Positions 28,101 through 36,394 of a DNA stretch of 64,000 nucleotides are shown here, one piece after another. Where the stretch lies: contig JANQSH010000108.1 of the NCBI GenBank assembly GCA_028284145.1, positions 1 through 64,000 of the forward strand, in the 5' to 3' direction. Position 1 is the first letter of the stretch. Each line of letters starts with the position of its first letter. The notes below the pieces were generated by a model, which was given only the letters and a program-made list of their open reading frames with translations, ran no database searches and was not told the DNA's origin. Position numbers and translations under genes: made by a program. This DNA comes from Planctomycetaceae bacterium. Lineage in GTDB: Bacteria; Planctomycetota; Planctomycetia; Planctomycetales; Planctomycetaceae.

Positions 28101-29302
28101 ATCGTACTGCTCATCTTGATGACAGGCATCAATAACGCGATAACGACCAGCAAAACCATGCCGGCGAGAATTAACAGCATCACCGGTTCCAGCAGCCGGA
28201 CGAGCAAGTCCATTCGCCGCCAGGTTCGTTTCTCCAATCCGTCAGCGATTTCAATCAAAACGGTTTCCAATGAATTCGATTCTTCGGCAACGGTGATCAT
28301 TTCTACGACCGTCTTTGGAAAATAACCACTGCGGGCCAGCGGACTGGCCAACGATTGACCCGACGAGATGTTTTTCGAGGCTTTTTCAATTGCTGCGGAC
28401 AAGACACGATTCGCAGCCGCCTCGCGCGAAATCGCCAGCGATTTCAGAATCGGCACGCCATTGTTCAAAAGTGTTCCAAGAACGCGGCAGAAGCGGGCCA
28501 CAGCAAGGTTTTGAAAAATCCCCCCAGCCATCGGCATTCGCAATTTGGCGAGATCACGCATCCAGCGACCACGTTCGGACTGCAACCAGGGCATGACGAG
28601 CATCCCGGTGAAGAAGAGCAATATCAGACCAACCCACCCCCAACTCCGCAACGTTTCGCTGAACCACAATAGCCAGTCGGTCATGACTGGCAGTTCGTTC
28701 CGTTCTCGGAGGCGGTCGAACATCACGGCAAATTTCGGCACGAAAAACGTCACCAATCCAAAGACGACGATCGTCCCTACAGCCGCCAGAAAAACAGGAT
28801 ACGCCAACGCACCCATTGTCCGGCTTTTGAGATCCTGTTCCTGTTCAGTGAATTGGGCCACGCGATCGAGAGCATCTTCGAGGAATCCCCCCTCCCCGCC
28901 GGCTCGAATCATACTGACGGCCATCTCGCGAAAGATGCGCGGATGTTGGCTGAGTGCCTCGGCCAACGTCACCCCATCTTCCACCCGCTTATAGACGTCA
29001 TCCAGAACCTGGCCGAACGACTGGTTGGAAGTCTGTTCTCGCAGCACGGTAATTGAACGCAACAACGGGACACCGCTGCGGAGTAATGAAGCCAGTTGGC
29101 CATAAAACAACGTTAACTGACCGGTCGAAACGCCTTTGAAAAGCCGCCAGCGACCAGCCGATATCTGCTCTGGCGTAATTTCAATCGGGAATAGCGCCTG
29201 CCCCGATAGCACATTCACCACTTCGCGCTCGCTCGCCGCAGAGACTGAGCCGGTGATCTTGGCTCCTGTCAGGTCACGGGCGGTGTAAGCAAAGTCGGGC
29301 AT
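28097..29302 (-). CDS. gspF: T2SS inner-membrane platform protein GspF
   Basis: 401 residues, normal length. Two T2SSF repeats (about 65-190 and 270-395), starting with LTLFYGQLASLLRSGVPLLR and AVARFCRVLGTLLNNGVPIL, and three membrane segments, the last being VMLLILAGMVLLVVIALLMP. N-terminus PDFAYTARDLTGAKITG is typical. GspF forms the inner-membrane platform that contacts GspE. The stop codon TAG lies in the terminal repeat of MITE-A copy 6. A 530-bp gap with repeats lies between it and gspE. Confidence 0.95.
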   Translation of the reverse strand: MPDFAYTARDLTGAKITGSVSAASEREVVNVLSGQALFPIEITPEQISAGRWRLFKGVSTGQLTLFYGQLASLLRSGVPLLRSITVLREQTSNQSFGQVLDDVYKRVEDGVTLAEALSQHPRIFREMAVSMIRAGGEGGFLEDALDRVAQFTEQEQDLKSRTMGALAYPVFLAAVGTIVVFGLVTFFVPKFAVMFDRLRERNELPVMTDWLLWFSETLRSWGWVGLILLFFTGMLVMPWLQSERGRWMRDLAKLRMPMAGGIFQNLAVARFCRVLGTLLNNGVPILKSLAISREAAANRVLSAAIEKASKNISSGQSLASPLARSGYFPKTVVEMITVAEESNSLETVLIEIADGLEKRTWRRMDLLVRLLEPVMLLILAGMVLLVVIALLMPVIKMSSTI

Positions 29303-29451
29303 GGTGATATGGGTTCAAATTTCGTCAATATGGAATCGGATAACAGAATTTAAGGAAGAGTCAGTTCGGAAATATCCATGAAGCCGCAACGAGCCAAAAA
29401 GTAACGGCAATACATCCAAAAAAGTTCTGACAGGAGTACTCTTTCATTGCG

Positions 29452-29529
29452 TAGTGCCTTGTCAAGGCTTTGTTGGGGGGGACGGATTGACAGACCCCAC
29501 TCCGTTGTCGCTCCTTGTCATTTCATCAC
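29452..29529 (+). mobile_element. MITE-B copy 3, truncated
   Basis: Starts TAGTGCCTTGTCAAGGC and can be followed through CCGTTGTCGCTCCTTG, after which similarity to the other copies is lost near TTTCATCACC. The right terminal repeat is missing. Confidence 0.75.
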
Positions 29530-29617
29530 CTCCTGACTTCCAGCCGGAACGCTGCAGCAGGACAGGAACACTGCAGCAGGACGTTGTTTCTGCAATTCTG
29601 ATTTCACCGCGAAATAT

Positions 29618-29700
29618 GGAAAGAGTTTCGGGCAGGATTACAGGATGCACAGGAAAGAACAATCCTGTAAATCTTGTCATCCTGTCAAAATTTTTCTCTG
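29618..29700. repeat. CCTGT-type dispersed repeat
   Basis: Contains CAGGATTACAGGATGCACAGG and later AATCTTGTCATCCTGTCAAA; matches the block at 20930-20990 including the AAATTTTT end. The near 10-bp spacing of AGGAT/ACAGG units is conserved between copies. Confidence 0.6.
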
Positions 29701-29832
29701 AGACATATCTAATCGGCAATTTCCAATTTTCGTTTGATTCTGTCATTCGTGGTCAACTCATATCCTCTCTGCCTGGTATCGCCGCCAAGTGTTCCAATTG
29801 AAGGTGTTAATTCGCTTTATTGAACAACGAGA

Positions 29833-31509
29833 TCAACGCGTAACCCGCTGTACTTCCGCAATCGACGTTTCACCCGTGAGCACCTTCCGCCAGCCATCCT
29901 GCCGCAAGGTGGCCATTCCCCCTTCGATCGCGGCCTGCCGAATGGCCCAACTGCTGGCGCGGTCGTGCGCCAACTCACGCACAGCGTCGGTGTTCACCAG
30001 CAACTCATACAGGCCCATTCGTCCAGAGTAACCGACGCCGCGGCAATGTTTGCAACCACAATGCCGAAACAAGGGCTGTTCGATCTGTTCAACCGGAAAG
30101 TCAGTCGGAAACTCGTCTGCAGTTGGCGTGTATTCTTCTTTGCAATGGACACACAGACGACGAACAAGACGTTGTGCCACCACCGCTTCAACCGTGCTGG
30201 CCACAAGAAACGGTTCAACCCCCATATCGACCAGTCGCGTATAGGCCCCGGCCGCATCATTGGTGTGCAATGTGCTGAACACCAGGTGTCCCGTCAACGA
30301 AGCCTGAATTGCGTTCTCAGCCGTTTCAAAGTCCCGAATTTCGCCAACCAGAACAACGTCCGGATCGTGACGCAGAATGCTCCGCAACGATTGGGCGAAC
30401 GTCAGGCCGATTTTCGGATGCACCTGAATCTGGCTGATGCCATCGAGTTGATACTCAACCGGATCTTCCGTGGTCACAATTTTGTTGGATTCCGATTTCA
30501 CCTCCATCAACGAACTGTACAGTGTGGTTGTCTTGCCGGAACCGGTTGGCCCGGTCGCCAGGATGATACCATGCGGCAGATGAATCAGTTCGCGATATTG
30601 CTCAATCGTCGCCGAATCCATCCCCAGGCCGGCAAGATGAAACACCATTGCGGATTTGTCGAGAATTCGCATCACGATTCCCTCGCCATGAATGACGGGA
30701 ATTACGGAGACACGAATATCGATCTCGCGACCGGAGACTTTCAGTTTGATGCGACCATCCTGCGGAAGTCGCTTCTCGGCGATATTCAGCTTCGCCATAA
30801 TCTTCAAACGGCTGATCATTGCAGCTTCAAACCGATTGATTTCCGGAGGAACTGGCTGCGGATGCAACAGACCATCAATACGGTATCGGACTGACAACCC
30901 TGAAGGATTCGGCTCAATGTGGATGTCGCTGGCTTTGAGTTCAATGGCCTCCAACAGAATCTCATTCACCAGCCGGACAACCGACGCCTCCTGCGCCATT
31001 TCCGAAAGCTCGGAACCATCGGTTGTCAATTCCTCCAGTAGTTCGATGCCATCTTCATTCGCCTGTTCAATCAGGCCTTCGACCGTTTCGCTGCCAACGC
31101 CCAGATGCCGCTTGATCAAACGATGAATGGCGTCGCGCGACGCGAGAACCGGATTCACCGTTAGACCAGTGGCCGAGCCGACTTCATCCAGCGGATACAA
31201 GTCGAACGGATTGCAGGTGGCAACGACAAGATCGCCGTTGTTGCGTTGAAGCGGGAAAATGGATTCGCGGTGAATCAGCTTCTGTGGAAACCCCTGCAGC
31301 AAAGAAAGATCGATCGCTGTGTCACTGAGATCGACAAAATCGAGGCCGACTTCCTCGCCAATCGCTCGCAAAGCGTCTTCCTCGTTGACGAATCCCGCGT
31401 CAACCGCGGCATCAATGAGTCCCGTTCCTTCGCGTCCGGTCGACCGCACCTGTGCAAGCTGACCGGAATTCAACAGGCCGCGTCGTTGCAGGATATCACC
31501 CACTTCCAT
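29833..31509 (-). CDS. gspE: T2SS ATPase GspE
   Basis: 558 residues from the ATG at 31509 (MEVGDILQRRGLL); the longer upstream reading has no GspE features. N-terminal GspE/PilB N-domain (about 1-150), then the ATPase domain with Walker A GPTGSGKTT at about 318-326, the Asp box and Walker B region VVLVGEIRDFETAENAIQAS, and His box HLVFSTLHTNDA. Near the C-terminus is a cysteine cluster (CVHC, about 30 residues later CGCKHC), the zinc site of GspE/PilB. It powers pseudopilus assembly from the cytoplasmic face. It is the first gene of the T2SS run. Confidence 0.95.
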   Translation of the reverse strand: MEVGDILQRRGLLNSGQLAQVRSTGREGTGLIDAAVDAGFVNEEDALRAIGEEVGLDFVDLSDTAIDLSLLQGFPQKLIHRESIFPLQRNNGDLVVATCNPFDLYPLDEVGSATGLTVNPVLASRDAIHRLIKRHLGVGSETVEGLIEQANEDGIELLEELTTDGSELSEMAQEASVVRLVNEILLEAIELKASDIHIEPNPSGLSVRYRIDGLLHPQPVPPEINRFEAAMISRLKIMAKLNIAEKRLPQDGRIKLKVSGREIDIRVSVIPVIHGEGIVMRILDKSAMVFHLAGLGMDSATIEQYRELIHLPHGIILATGPTGSGKTTTLYSSLMEVKSESNKIVTTEDPVEYQLDGISQIQVHPKIGLTFAQSLRSILRHDPDVVLVGEIRDFETAENAIQASLTGHLVFSTLHTNDAAGAYTRLVDMGVEPFLVASTVEAVVAQRLVRRLCVHCKEEYTPTADEFPTDFPVEQIEQPLFRHCGCKHCRGVGYSGRMGLYELLVNTDAVRELAHDRASSWAIRQAAIEGGMATLRQDGWRKVLTGETSIAEVQRVTR

Positions 31510-31899
31510 GGTTCCACTCACCAAAATCCTCGTATTGTCGTTCTGTTGTCTTTTGTGTCCTGAGTAAGGGCACGCTCCTGCGGACCGACTCTTAATTTGC
31601 TCTGTTTCCCGTAAATGTGCGTTACATTCTGGAGGGAGCGATACAACCCCCGTCGGGCAAGCCACCAGCGACACCCGATAACCACATCACCAGGCAAAGT
31701 GCAGGGTGGGTGAAGTGAAACGAAACCCACCACTTCGCGGTGATCGCTCCACATTGGTGGGTTACGCTATCGCTCCACCCGCTCTGCAAACTATTGAACC
31801 GTTAAGACTGAAAAGAAGGGTTGATGAAGTTGCAAGGAACGACAACGGATCGGGTTATGTCAACCCGCTCCCCCCCCCCAGCAAAGCCTTGACAAGGCA
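31510..31899. other. 390-bp gap upstream of gspE
   Basis: Holds a GTGGGTT-type repeat and a MITE-B copy. The promoter of the T2SS run should lie at about 31510-31700, but no clear -35/-10 pair is visible by eye. Confidence 0.5.
31700..31785. repeat. GTGGGTT-type repeat
   Basis: Contains GCAGGGTGGGTGAAGTGAAA, AACCCACCACTTCGCGG and GGTGGGTTACGCTATCGC, with internal inversions of GGTGGGTT/AACCCACC. Similar intergenic repeats are known from many unrelated bacteria. Seen only once in this window. Confidence 0.55.
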
Positions 31900-31902
31900 C
31901 TA
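31791..31902 (-). mobile_element. MITE-B copy 4
   Basis: Complete copy flanked by TA at both sides (CTATTGAACCG and GGCACTATTCC on the plus strand). On the minus strand its first bases, TAGTGCC, give the TAG stop of the CpxP-like gene. Confidence 0.85.
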
Positions 31903-32595
31903 TTCCGGTTGGTCTTCGTCGCCTCGATTGCGATCACCTCGTTCCGGCCGACCTTCACCACCACCGGGACGGCGCGTGAAAGATCGTCGATTGTAGAACT
32001 CTCCTTCAAATGGCTTGCCCAGCGACTCTTCCAACTTCGCGCGCTGCCCGGCATTCAATTCCGACATCATCTGTTCCCAGGCCTCGCCTCGCAATTGGGC
32101 GATTCTTTTTCGGAAATCCGCCTCAACCTGTTTTTGTTTTTCCTTCAGTCTGGCAACCTGCTCTTCCGTCAAGTCAAGCGTTTCGACCATTGTCTCGCTG
32201 GTGAAACCATTCAACGACTGCTGTGTTCGCAACCGGGCCTGCATCGAAAGTTGTTTCAGCCGCTTCATCTGGTGTGGCAGCAGAATCTTGCCCAATCGTT
32301 CTTGAGATTTTTCGTTCAGTTTGCCCATCTTTTCGCGCATTTCGGCGAACACTTCCTCGCGGTTGCCGTTGCGGAATTTGCCGCGCATGCCTTCAAACAT
32401 CTCGCGACGTTCATTCTGTAACTCCTCCTGCACCTCCTTCAGGTCTTCAATCTGTTCATCCAGCAGTTCCAACTCGGCTCGCACAGATTCACTCTGCAAC
32501 AGGTAGGCCGTTCGATCACCACCCGGACCTTGTGCACTGGCAAAACTGACGCTGAATGTGAATACCAGGAAAGTAGTCAAAAAGTTTCGTGCCAT
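31900..32595 (-). CDS. CpxP/Spy-like (LTXXQ-type) periplasmic protein
   Basis: 231 residues from the ATG at 32595, with AAGGAG about ten bases upstream. A signal peptide (about 1-22, ending ASAQG) is followed by an almost entirely helical, charged body (ELLDEQIEDLKEVQEELQNE, MKRLKQLSMQARLRTQQSL), with LDLTEEQVARLKEKQKQVE as the LTxxQ-like unit, and an Arg/Gly-rich tail. This matches the Spy/CpxP/heavy-metal resistor type of periplasmic chaperone or sensor inhibitor; assignment is from pattern only. Its TAG stop coincides with the end of a MITE-B element. Confidence 0.75.
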   Translation of the reverse strand: MARNFLTTFLVFTFSVSFASAQGPGGDRTAYLLQSESVRAELELLDEQIEDLKEVQEELQNERREMFEGMRGKFRNGNREEVFAEMREKMGKLNEKSQERLGKILLPHQMKRLKQLSMQARLRTQQSLNGFTSETMVETLDLTEEQVARLKEKQKQVEADFRKRIAQLRGEAWEQMMSELNAGQRAKLEESLGKPFEGEFYNRRSFTRRPGGGEGRPERGDRNRGDEDQPE

Positions 32596-32763
32596 CGGTC
32601 TGAACTCCTTGTTTTCTGATTCTCTGAAGGAAATGAACATTCGTGAATTCGTAAACGGTTTGCAGTAATGCTGCGCGAATGATTGACGTCTGTCGGGCGA
32701 AAACCGATCACCCTTTCACTGGAAATCCATCAATTTGGACCGAAACTTTTCATCGCGACAGCA

Positions 32764-32870
32764 ATAACCTTGTCAAGGCTTTGTTTGAGGGGGGCGGATT
32801 GACATAACCCGCTCCGTTGTCGCTCCTTGCAACTTCATCAAACCCAACTGTTCGTCTTGACAGTCCAGTA
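32764..32870 (+). mobile_element. MITE-B copy 5
   Basis: Left end TAACCTTGTCAAGGC, right end GTCTTGACAGTCCAGTA, both flanked by TA. Internal blocks GATTGACATAACCCGC and GTCGCTCCTTGCAACTTC are identical to those of the nested copy at 27950. Confidence 0.85.
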
Positions 32871-32920
32871 GTGAGTTACGGAGAACGCCTGAATCGACAC
32901 CACACCAGAAGTCGTGTAAC

Positions 32921-32941
32921 CTTTTTTCATAAAAAAGGTTG
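32921..32941. repeat. AACCTTTTTT / AAAAAAGGTT inverted repeat
   Basis: AACCTTTTTT and AAAAAAGGTT flank a four-base CATA centre, giving a 10-bp perfect stem followed by GCGACAC. It could form a bidirectional hairpin in the gap between divergent genes, but the stem is AT-rich and a terminator role is uncertain. Confidence 0.45.
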
Positions 32942-33077
32942 CGACACACACCCAATTGCGTGTCTCGTAGATTCAACACCGGTGAGGTTGTACAGGTTTC
33001 GTTTGTTTTCCCGATTCCTGGCAAACCTTGTCGTTCTACTTGCGTGCAATAAATCGGTTGCATTGAAACCAGATCCA

Positions 33078-33170
33078 TGAGCGTATTACGCCCTTCCGTA
33101 CAGCGGTAAGCGTCGATTGGCCTGCGATCTCCACGAGCCAGAGACATCACACCAGAAGGTAAACTGCTCA
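33078..33170 (-). mobile_element. MITE-A copy 7
   Basis: Ends TGAGCGTATTACGCCC and AGAAGGTAAACTGCTCA with CTCCACGAGCCAGAGACATC between. Lies about 270 bp upstream of the NolW-repeat gene. Confidence 0.8.
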
Positions 33171-33437
33171 GGTTTCGGGTTGCCCGGTCCTGGACGAACG
33201 CAAAAGGAAGAAAAGGAAAATGACTCTTCCAATTCCAATGTCAAATTGCCTGTCGCCAAAACGCAACCAGTCGTCACGTCGATTGTAATGGGCAACACGA
33301 TTTCTGCGAAGCAGGTCAATCGTGGGAAATTCGGGTTTCGATCGTCTCACCAACCTGCCATGATGAATGGTCGCCTTACCCTTTTCTCCGTACATGGCAA
33401 TCATGAAAGTTGTCTTACACAATCAACCGAGGTCTCC

Positions 33438-36296
33438 ATGCCACGTCCTCAGAGCCTGTTACATCGCCCCGCCTTTGCCACATTCCTGTTGATGACATCG
33501 ATCGTTCTGATCGAATTGCCCCAATCGCATGTCCCCCAATCGCATGTCAATGCCGCGCAACAGGAAAAGGACACCACCGAAAGACAGGCAATCAATGCGG
33601 ATACCAAAGCGGATGAAGAGATTCAACTCAAGTTCGCGTTCCGCTATCAACCCTGGAAAGATGTGATCGAATGGTTCGCGACGCAGGCAAATCTTTCTCT
33701 TCAAATGGACGCACCGCCAGCCGGGACATGTAACTATACAGACCGGCGAAGCTACACGCCCGGCGAAGCGCTGGATGTGATGAACGGCCTGTTGCTGACA
33801 AAAGGCTACACACTCATTCGTCGCAATCAGACCTTGTTCGTTGTCAACCTCGAAGACGGCATTCCCGATATTCTCGTCCCCACGGTCAGTGTCGACGATC
33901 TCGACAACCGGGGCGAATTTGAACTCGCCAAATGCCTTTTCCCGTTGAAAAAACTGAATCCCGATGATGCGGAAACAGAGATTGGCAAACTCATCGGACC
34001 ACAGGGAAAATTGACCGTATTGCCTTCCGCGCGACAGGCTTTCGTGCAGGAAACAGTTGGAAAACTGCGCACAATTCGCAACATGCTCGACAAAGCCCAA
34101 ACACCAACTGCCTGGGAAAAAGGCCAGGTCACCGAAATCACGCTGGAACATGTGACGCCGGAGGAACTGCTCACAATCGCACGTCCGCTGCTCGGATTGG
34201 AAGAAGGCCAGAATGCCAACGATCAGATTCGAATTGCTGTCGATCTACCCGGATTTCGACTGTTCGTCGCCGGCACGCCAGAGATGCTGCAGCAGTTTGA
34301 GCAAATTGTCCCGCGCGTTGACAAAGAGTTGGCCAATGCAACGATCACATCGCAACCCGAACAGTTGCAACTGGAATCGTTCAGCATCGAGGGAGCCAAT
34401 CCCGATACAACTCTCCAGGTGTTGCAGACTTTGCTGGCCGGATTGCCGGGTGTCCGAATGACACTCGACCCGAACACCAACAAAGTCATCGCGTTGGCGA
34501 CACCATCGCAACACAAGACGATTGCCGCCACGCTTGAACAACTCAGTGCCGATGCGAAAAAACTGGAAGTCATATCGCTGAAACGGACAACTCCCGCAAC
34601 GGTCGCTTTGCTGGTCGCCAAATTGTGGCCGCTTCCGGCTGAAGGGGAAGAGTCGGAATACGAAGGACCGGTTGTCGATGGCGATGCCACCTCGATGAAG
34701 CTCTGGATCCGTGGCACGCAATCAGAAATCGATCAGATCCGCGATTTGGTGGCGAAGCTGGAAGGTGACGACGAAGCTGCTGACGCTAATCGTTCAACCT
34801 TACGGCTGATCCCGTTCGCCGACGCCGACGCAGAATCGGTCTTGAACCACGCGGAATTGCTCTGGCCGGGTATCGGCGACAACAGAATTCGCATCGTCAC
34901 CCCCTCAGCCTTGACTCCCTCGATGCCACAAATGCCGATCCGCCGTGCAGAAGAACAAAAACGAGAGAATGTCGCGCCACCGGAAGACGACCACAAGCCT
35001 GAACCGGCGCCAGATACTGACAAACAGAACACGCAGGCGAGCTTGCCTGTGCCGGATCTGCAATTTGTCAGTTTTCAGAAACCGAATAACGACACGGCCG
35101 ACCTCCCCGGAAAAGAACCATTCAAATCCAAACCTGCAGACGCAAAATCAAGCGACATCGTCGTTACAGTCACTGCAGCGGGGATCATGATCTCGTCACA
35201 GGATCTCGATGCGCTTGACAGGTTTGAACAGTTGTTGCGGGAGATCATGGCGGCTCGACCGGCCACTGGACAACCGACAGTTTTTTTCCTCAAGTACGCA
35301 AAAGCGGAATCGGCCGCGACGCTGGTCAAACAGATCCTCGGCATCAAGCCTGAGAGATCCAGCGGAGACCCGGTCGATGCGTTGGGCGACATGGCCGGGG
35401 CTATGGGAGCCAATCTCTTTGGCGGCCTGTTGGGACTCGGCGGTGACGATGGTTTGGCAGCAACTGGCGAGATGACGATCGTACCCGACACGCGACTGAA
35501 CGCGTTAATCGTCAAAGCAAACATGGCTGACATGTCGATAATGCAGCGACTGCTGACGGTAATTGATCGCGAAAGCAGTCCGGAAGACGTACAGACTTCG
35601 GGTAAACCCCGATTGATCCCGCTGATTCACACCTCGGCAGAAGACATGATGGCAATCGTCAAGGCACAGTACGCAGACCGCCTGATGACCACATCGTCAG
35701 GCAATCGAAACCAGCAGAATCAGCGAGGCGGCAACAACTCGGCCGAACAGTTGCGGCGACTGTTTGGTGGTGGCGGCGGTGGTGGACGCGGTGGTGGAAA
35801 CAACAGCGTCCCCGAAGTACGGGAGGAGCGTCCCAAACTTGTCGTCGGCGTCGACAGCCGCAGCAATTCGCTGATTGTCACCGCACCAGAGCCGCTGTTT
35901 CAGGAGGTCAAAGCGTTGGTGACAGCTTTGGATCAGGCCGGGTTCGATTCGACGGAAGTCGTCCGTGTTGTCTCACCGCAGAATGCGACCGTAACTGTGA
36001 TCCAAAAATCGTTGCAGGGGATGTTCGGCGACGCCATCCAGACGACAACAACACCATCCGCCAGCAATACATCAGCCTCGCGCGGTGGAAACACGGGTGC
36101 TTCGGGAACATCCAGCAACCGTAGTTCCGGAGACAATGCAGCGCGGAATGAGATCCGCAACCTCATTCTCGAACGACTGCGACAACGGCAATCGGGGGAA
36201 CAGAATCGTCCCGATGGTGCTCAAGAGGGGACAACGCGAGGTGGAAATTCCGGCTCCGCTCGCCGAACTCCAACCGGTCGCCCCGGCGGACGTTAG
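33438..36296 (+). CDS. Secretin-N (NolW) repeat protein without secretin barrel
   Basis: 952 residues from the ATG at 33438 (MPRPQSLLHR), which opens a signal peptide and has AGG seven bases before it. Several NolW/secretin-N modules are recognisable (LPLKKLNPDDAETEIGKLIG, LQVLQTLLAGLPGVRMTLDP, VFFLKYAKAESAATLVKQIL, LIPLIHTSAEDMMAIVKAQY). A Gly-rich segment (GGGGGGRGGG, about 775-785) and a Ser/Gly/Arg-rich tail follow. The secretin C-domain motifs present in the other secretin protein of this window are absent. It is divergently placed from the T2SS genes. Possibly a periplasmic partner or adaptor of the secretin; unproven. Confidence 0.8.
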   Translation: MPRPQSLLHRPAFATFLLMTSIVLIELPQSHVPQSHVNAAQQEKDTTERQAINADTKADEEIQLKFAFRYQPWKDVIEWFATQANLSLQMDAPPAGTCNYTDRRSYTPGEALDVMNGLLLTKGYTLIRRNQTLFVVNLEDGIPDILVPTVSVDDLDNRGEFELAKCLFPLKKLNPDDAETEIGKLIGPQGKLTVLPSARQAFVQETVGKLRTIRNMLDKAQTPTAWEKGQVTEITLEHVTPEELLTIARPLLGLEEGQNANDQIRIAVDLPGFRLFVAGTPEMLQQFEQIVPRVDKELANATITSQPEQLQLESFSIEGANPDTTLQVLQTLLAGLPGVRMTLDPNTNKVIALATPSQHKTIAATLEQLSADAKKLEVISLKRTTPATVALLVAKLWPLPAEGEESEYEGPVVDGDATSMKLWIRGTQSEIDQIRDLVAKLEGDDEAADANRSTLRLIPFADADAESVLNHAELLWPGIGDNRIRIVTPSALTPSMPQMPIRRAEEQKRENVAPPEDDHKPEPAPDTDKQNTQASLPVPDLQFVSFQKPNNDTADLPGKEPFKSKPADAKSSDIVVTVTAAGIMISSQDLDALDRFEQLLREIMAARPATGQPTVFFLKYAKAESAATLVKQILGIKPERSSGDPVDALGDMAGAMGANLFGGLLGLGGDDGLAATGEMTIVPDTRLNALIVKANMADMSIMQRLLTVIDRESSPEDVQTSGKPRLIPLIHTSAEDMMAIVKAQYADRLMTTSSGNRNQQNQRGGNNSAEQLRRLFGGGGGGGRGGGNNSVPEVREERPKLVVGVDSRSNSLIVTAPEPLFQEVKALVTALDQAGFDSTEVVRVVSPQNATVTVIQKSLQGMFGDAIQTTTTPSASNTSASRGGNTGASGTSSNRSSGDNAARNEIRNLILERLRQRQSGEQNRPDGAQEGTTRGGNSGSARRTPTGRPGGR

Positions 36297-36394
36297 GGTG
36301 ATTTTCGCTTTTTTTTCGGCTATGACGAAACCACTGCGACCCGTTTTCGGTATGATGAGGCAGGGCTGAATGCGCCTCCGATATCAAAATCCCA

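Larger units (their letters stand above)
29303..29832. other. Repeat-filled gap between gspE and gspF
   Basis: No gene is supported. It holds a 3'-truncated MITE-B copy (29452-29529) and a CCTGT-type block with AAAGAGTTTCGGGCAGGATT and TCTTGTCATCCTGTC (about 29618-29700). gspE and gspF are adjacent without such a gap in most T2SS loci. Confidence 0.6.
32596..33437. other. 842-bp intergenic gap between divergent genes
   Basis: Separates the minus-strand CpxP-like gene from the plus-strand NolW-repeat protein. It contains MITE-B copy 5 and MITE-A copy 7 and an AAAAAAGGTT inverted motif near 32921-32941 (AACCTTTTTTCATAAAAAAGG). No coding region is supported. Confidence 0.5.

Noticed and set aside
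32817-33080. Small reading starting MSLLATSS in MITE-B copy 5, repeated at other copies
   Set aside because: It follows from the repeat itself and differs after the element, so it is not a conserved gene.
33459-34151. Minus-strand reading opposite the NolW-repeat gene
   Set aside because: Overlaps the signal peptide and first NolW modules of the real gene and shows no family features.
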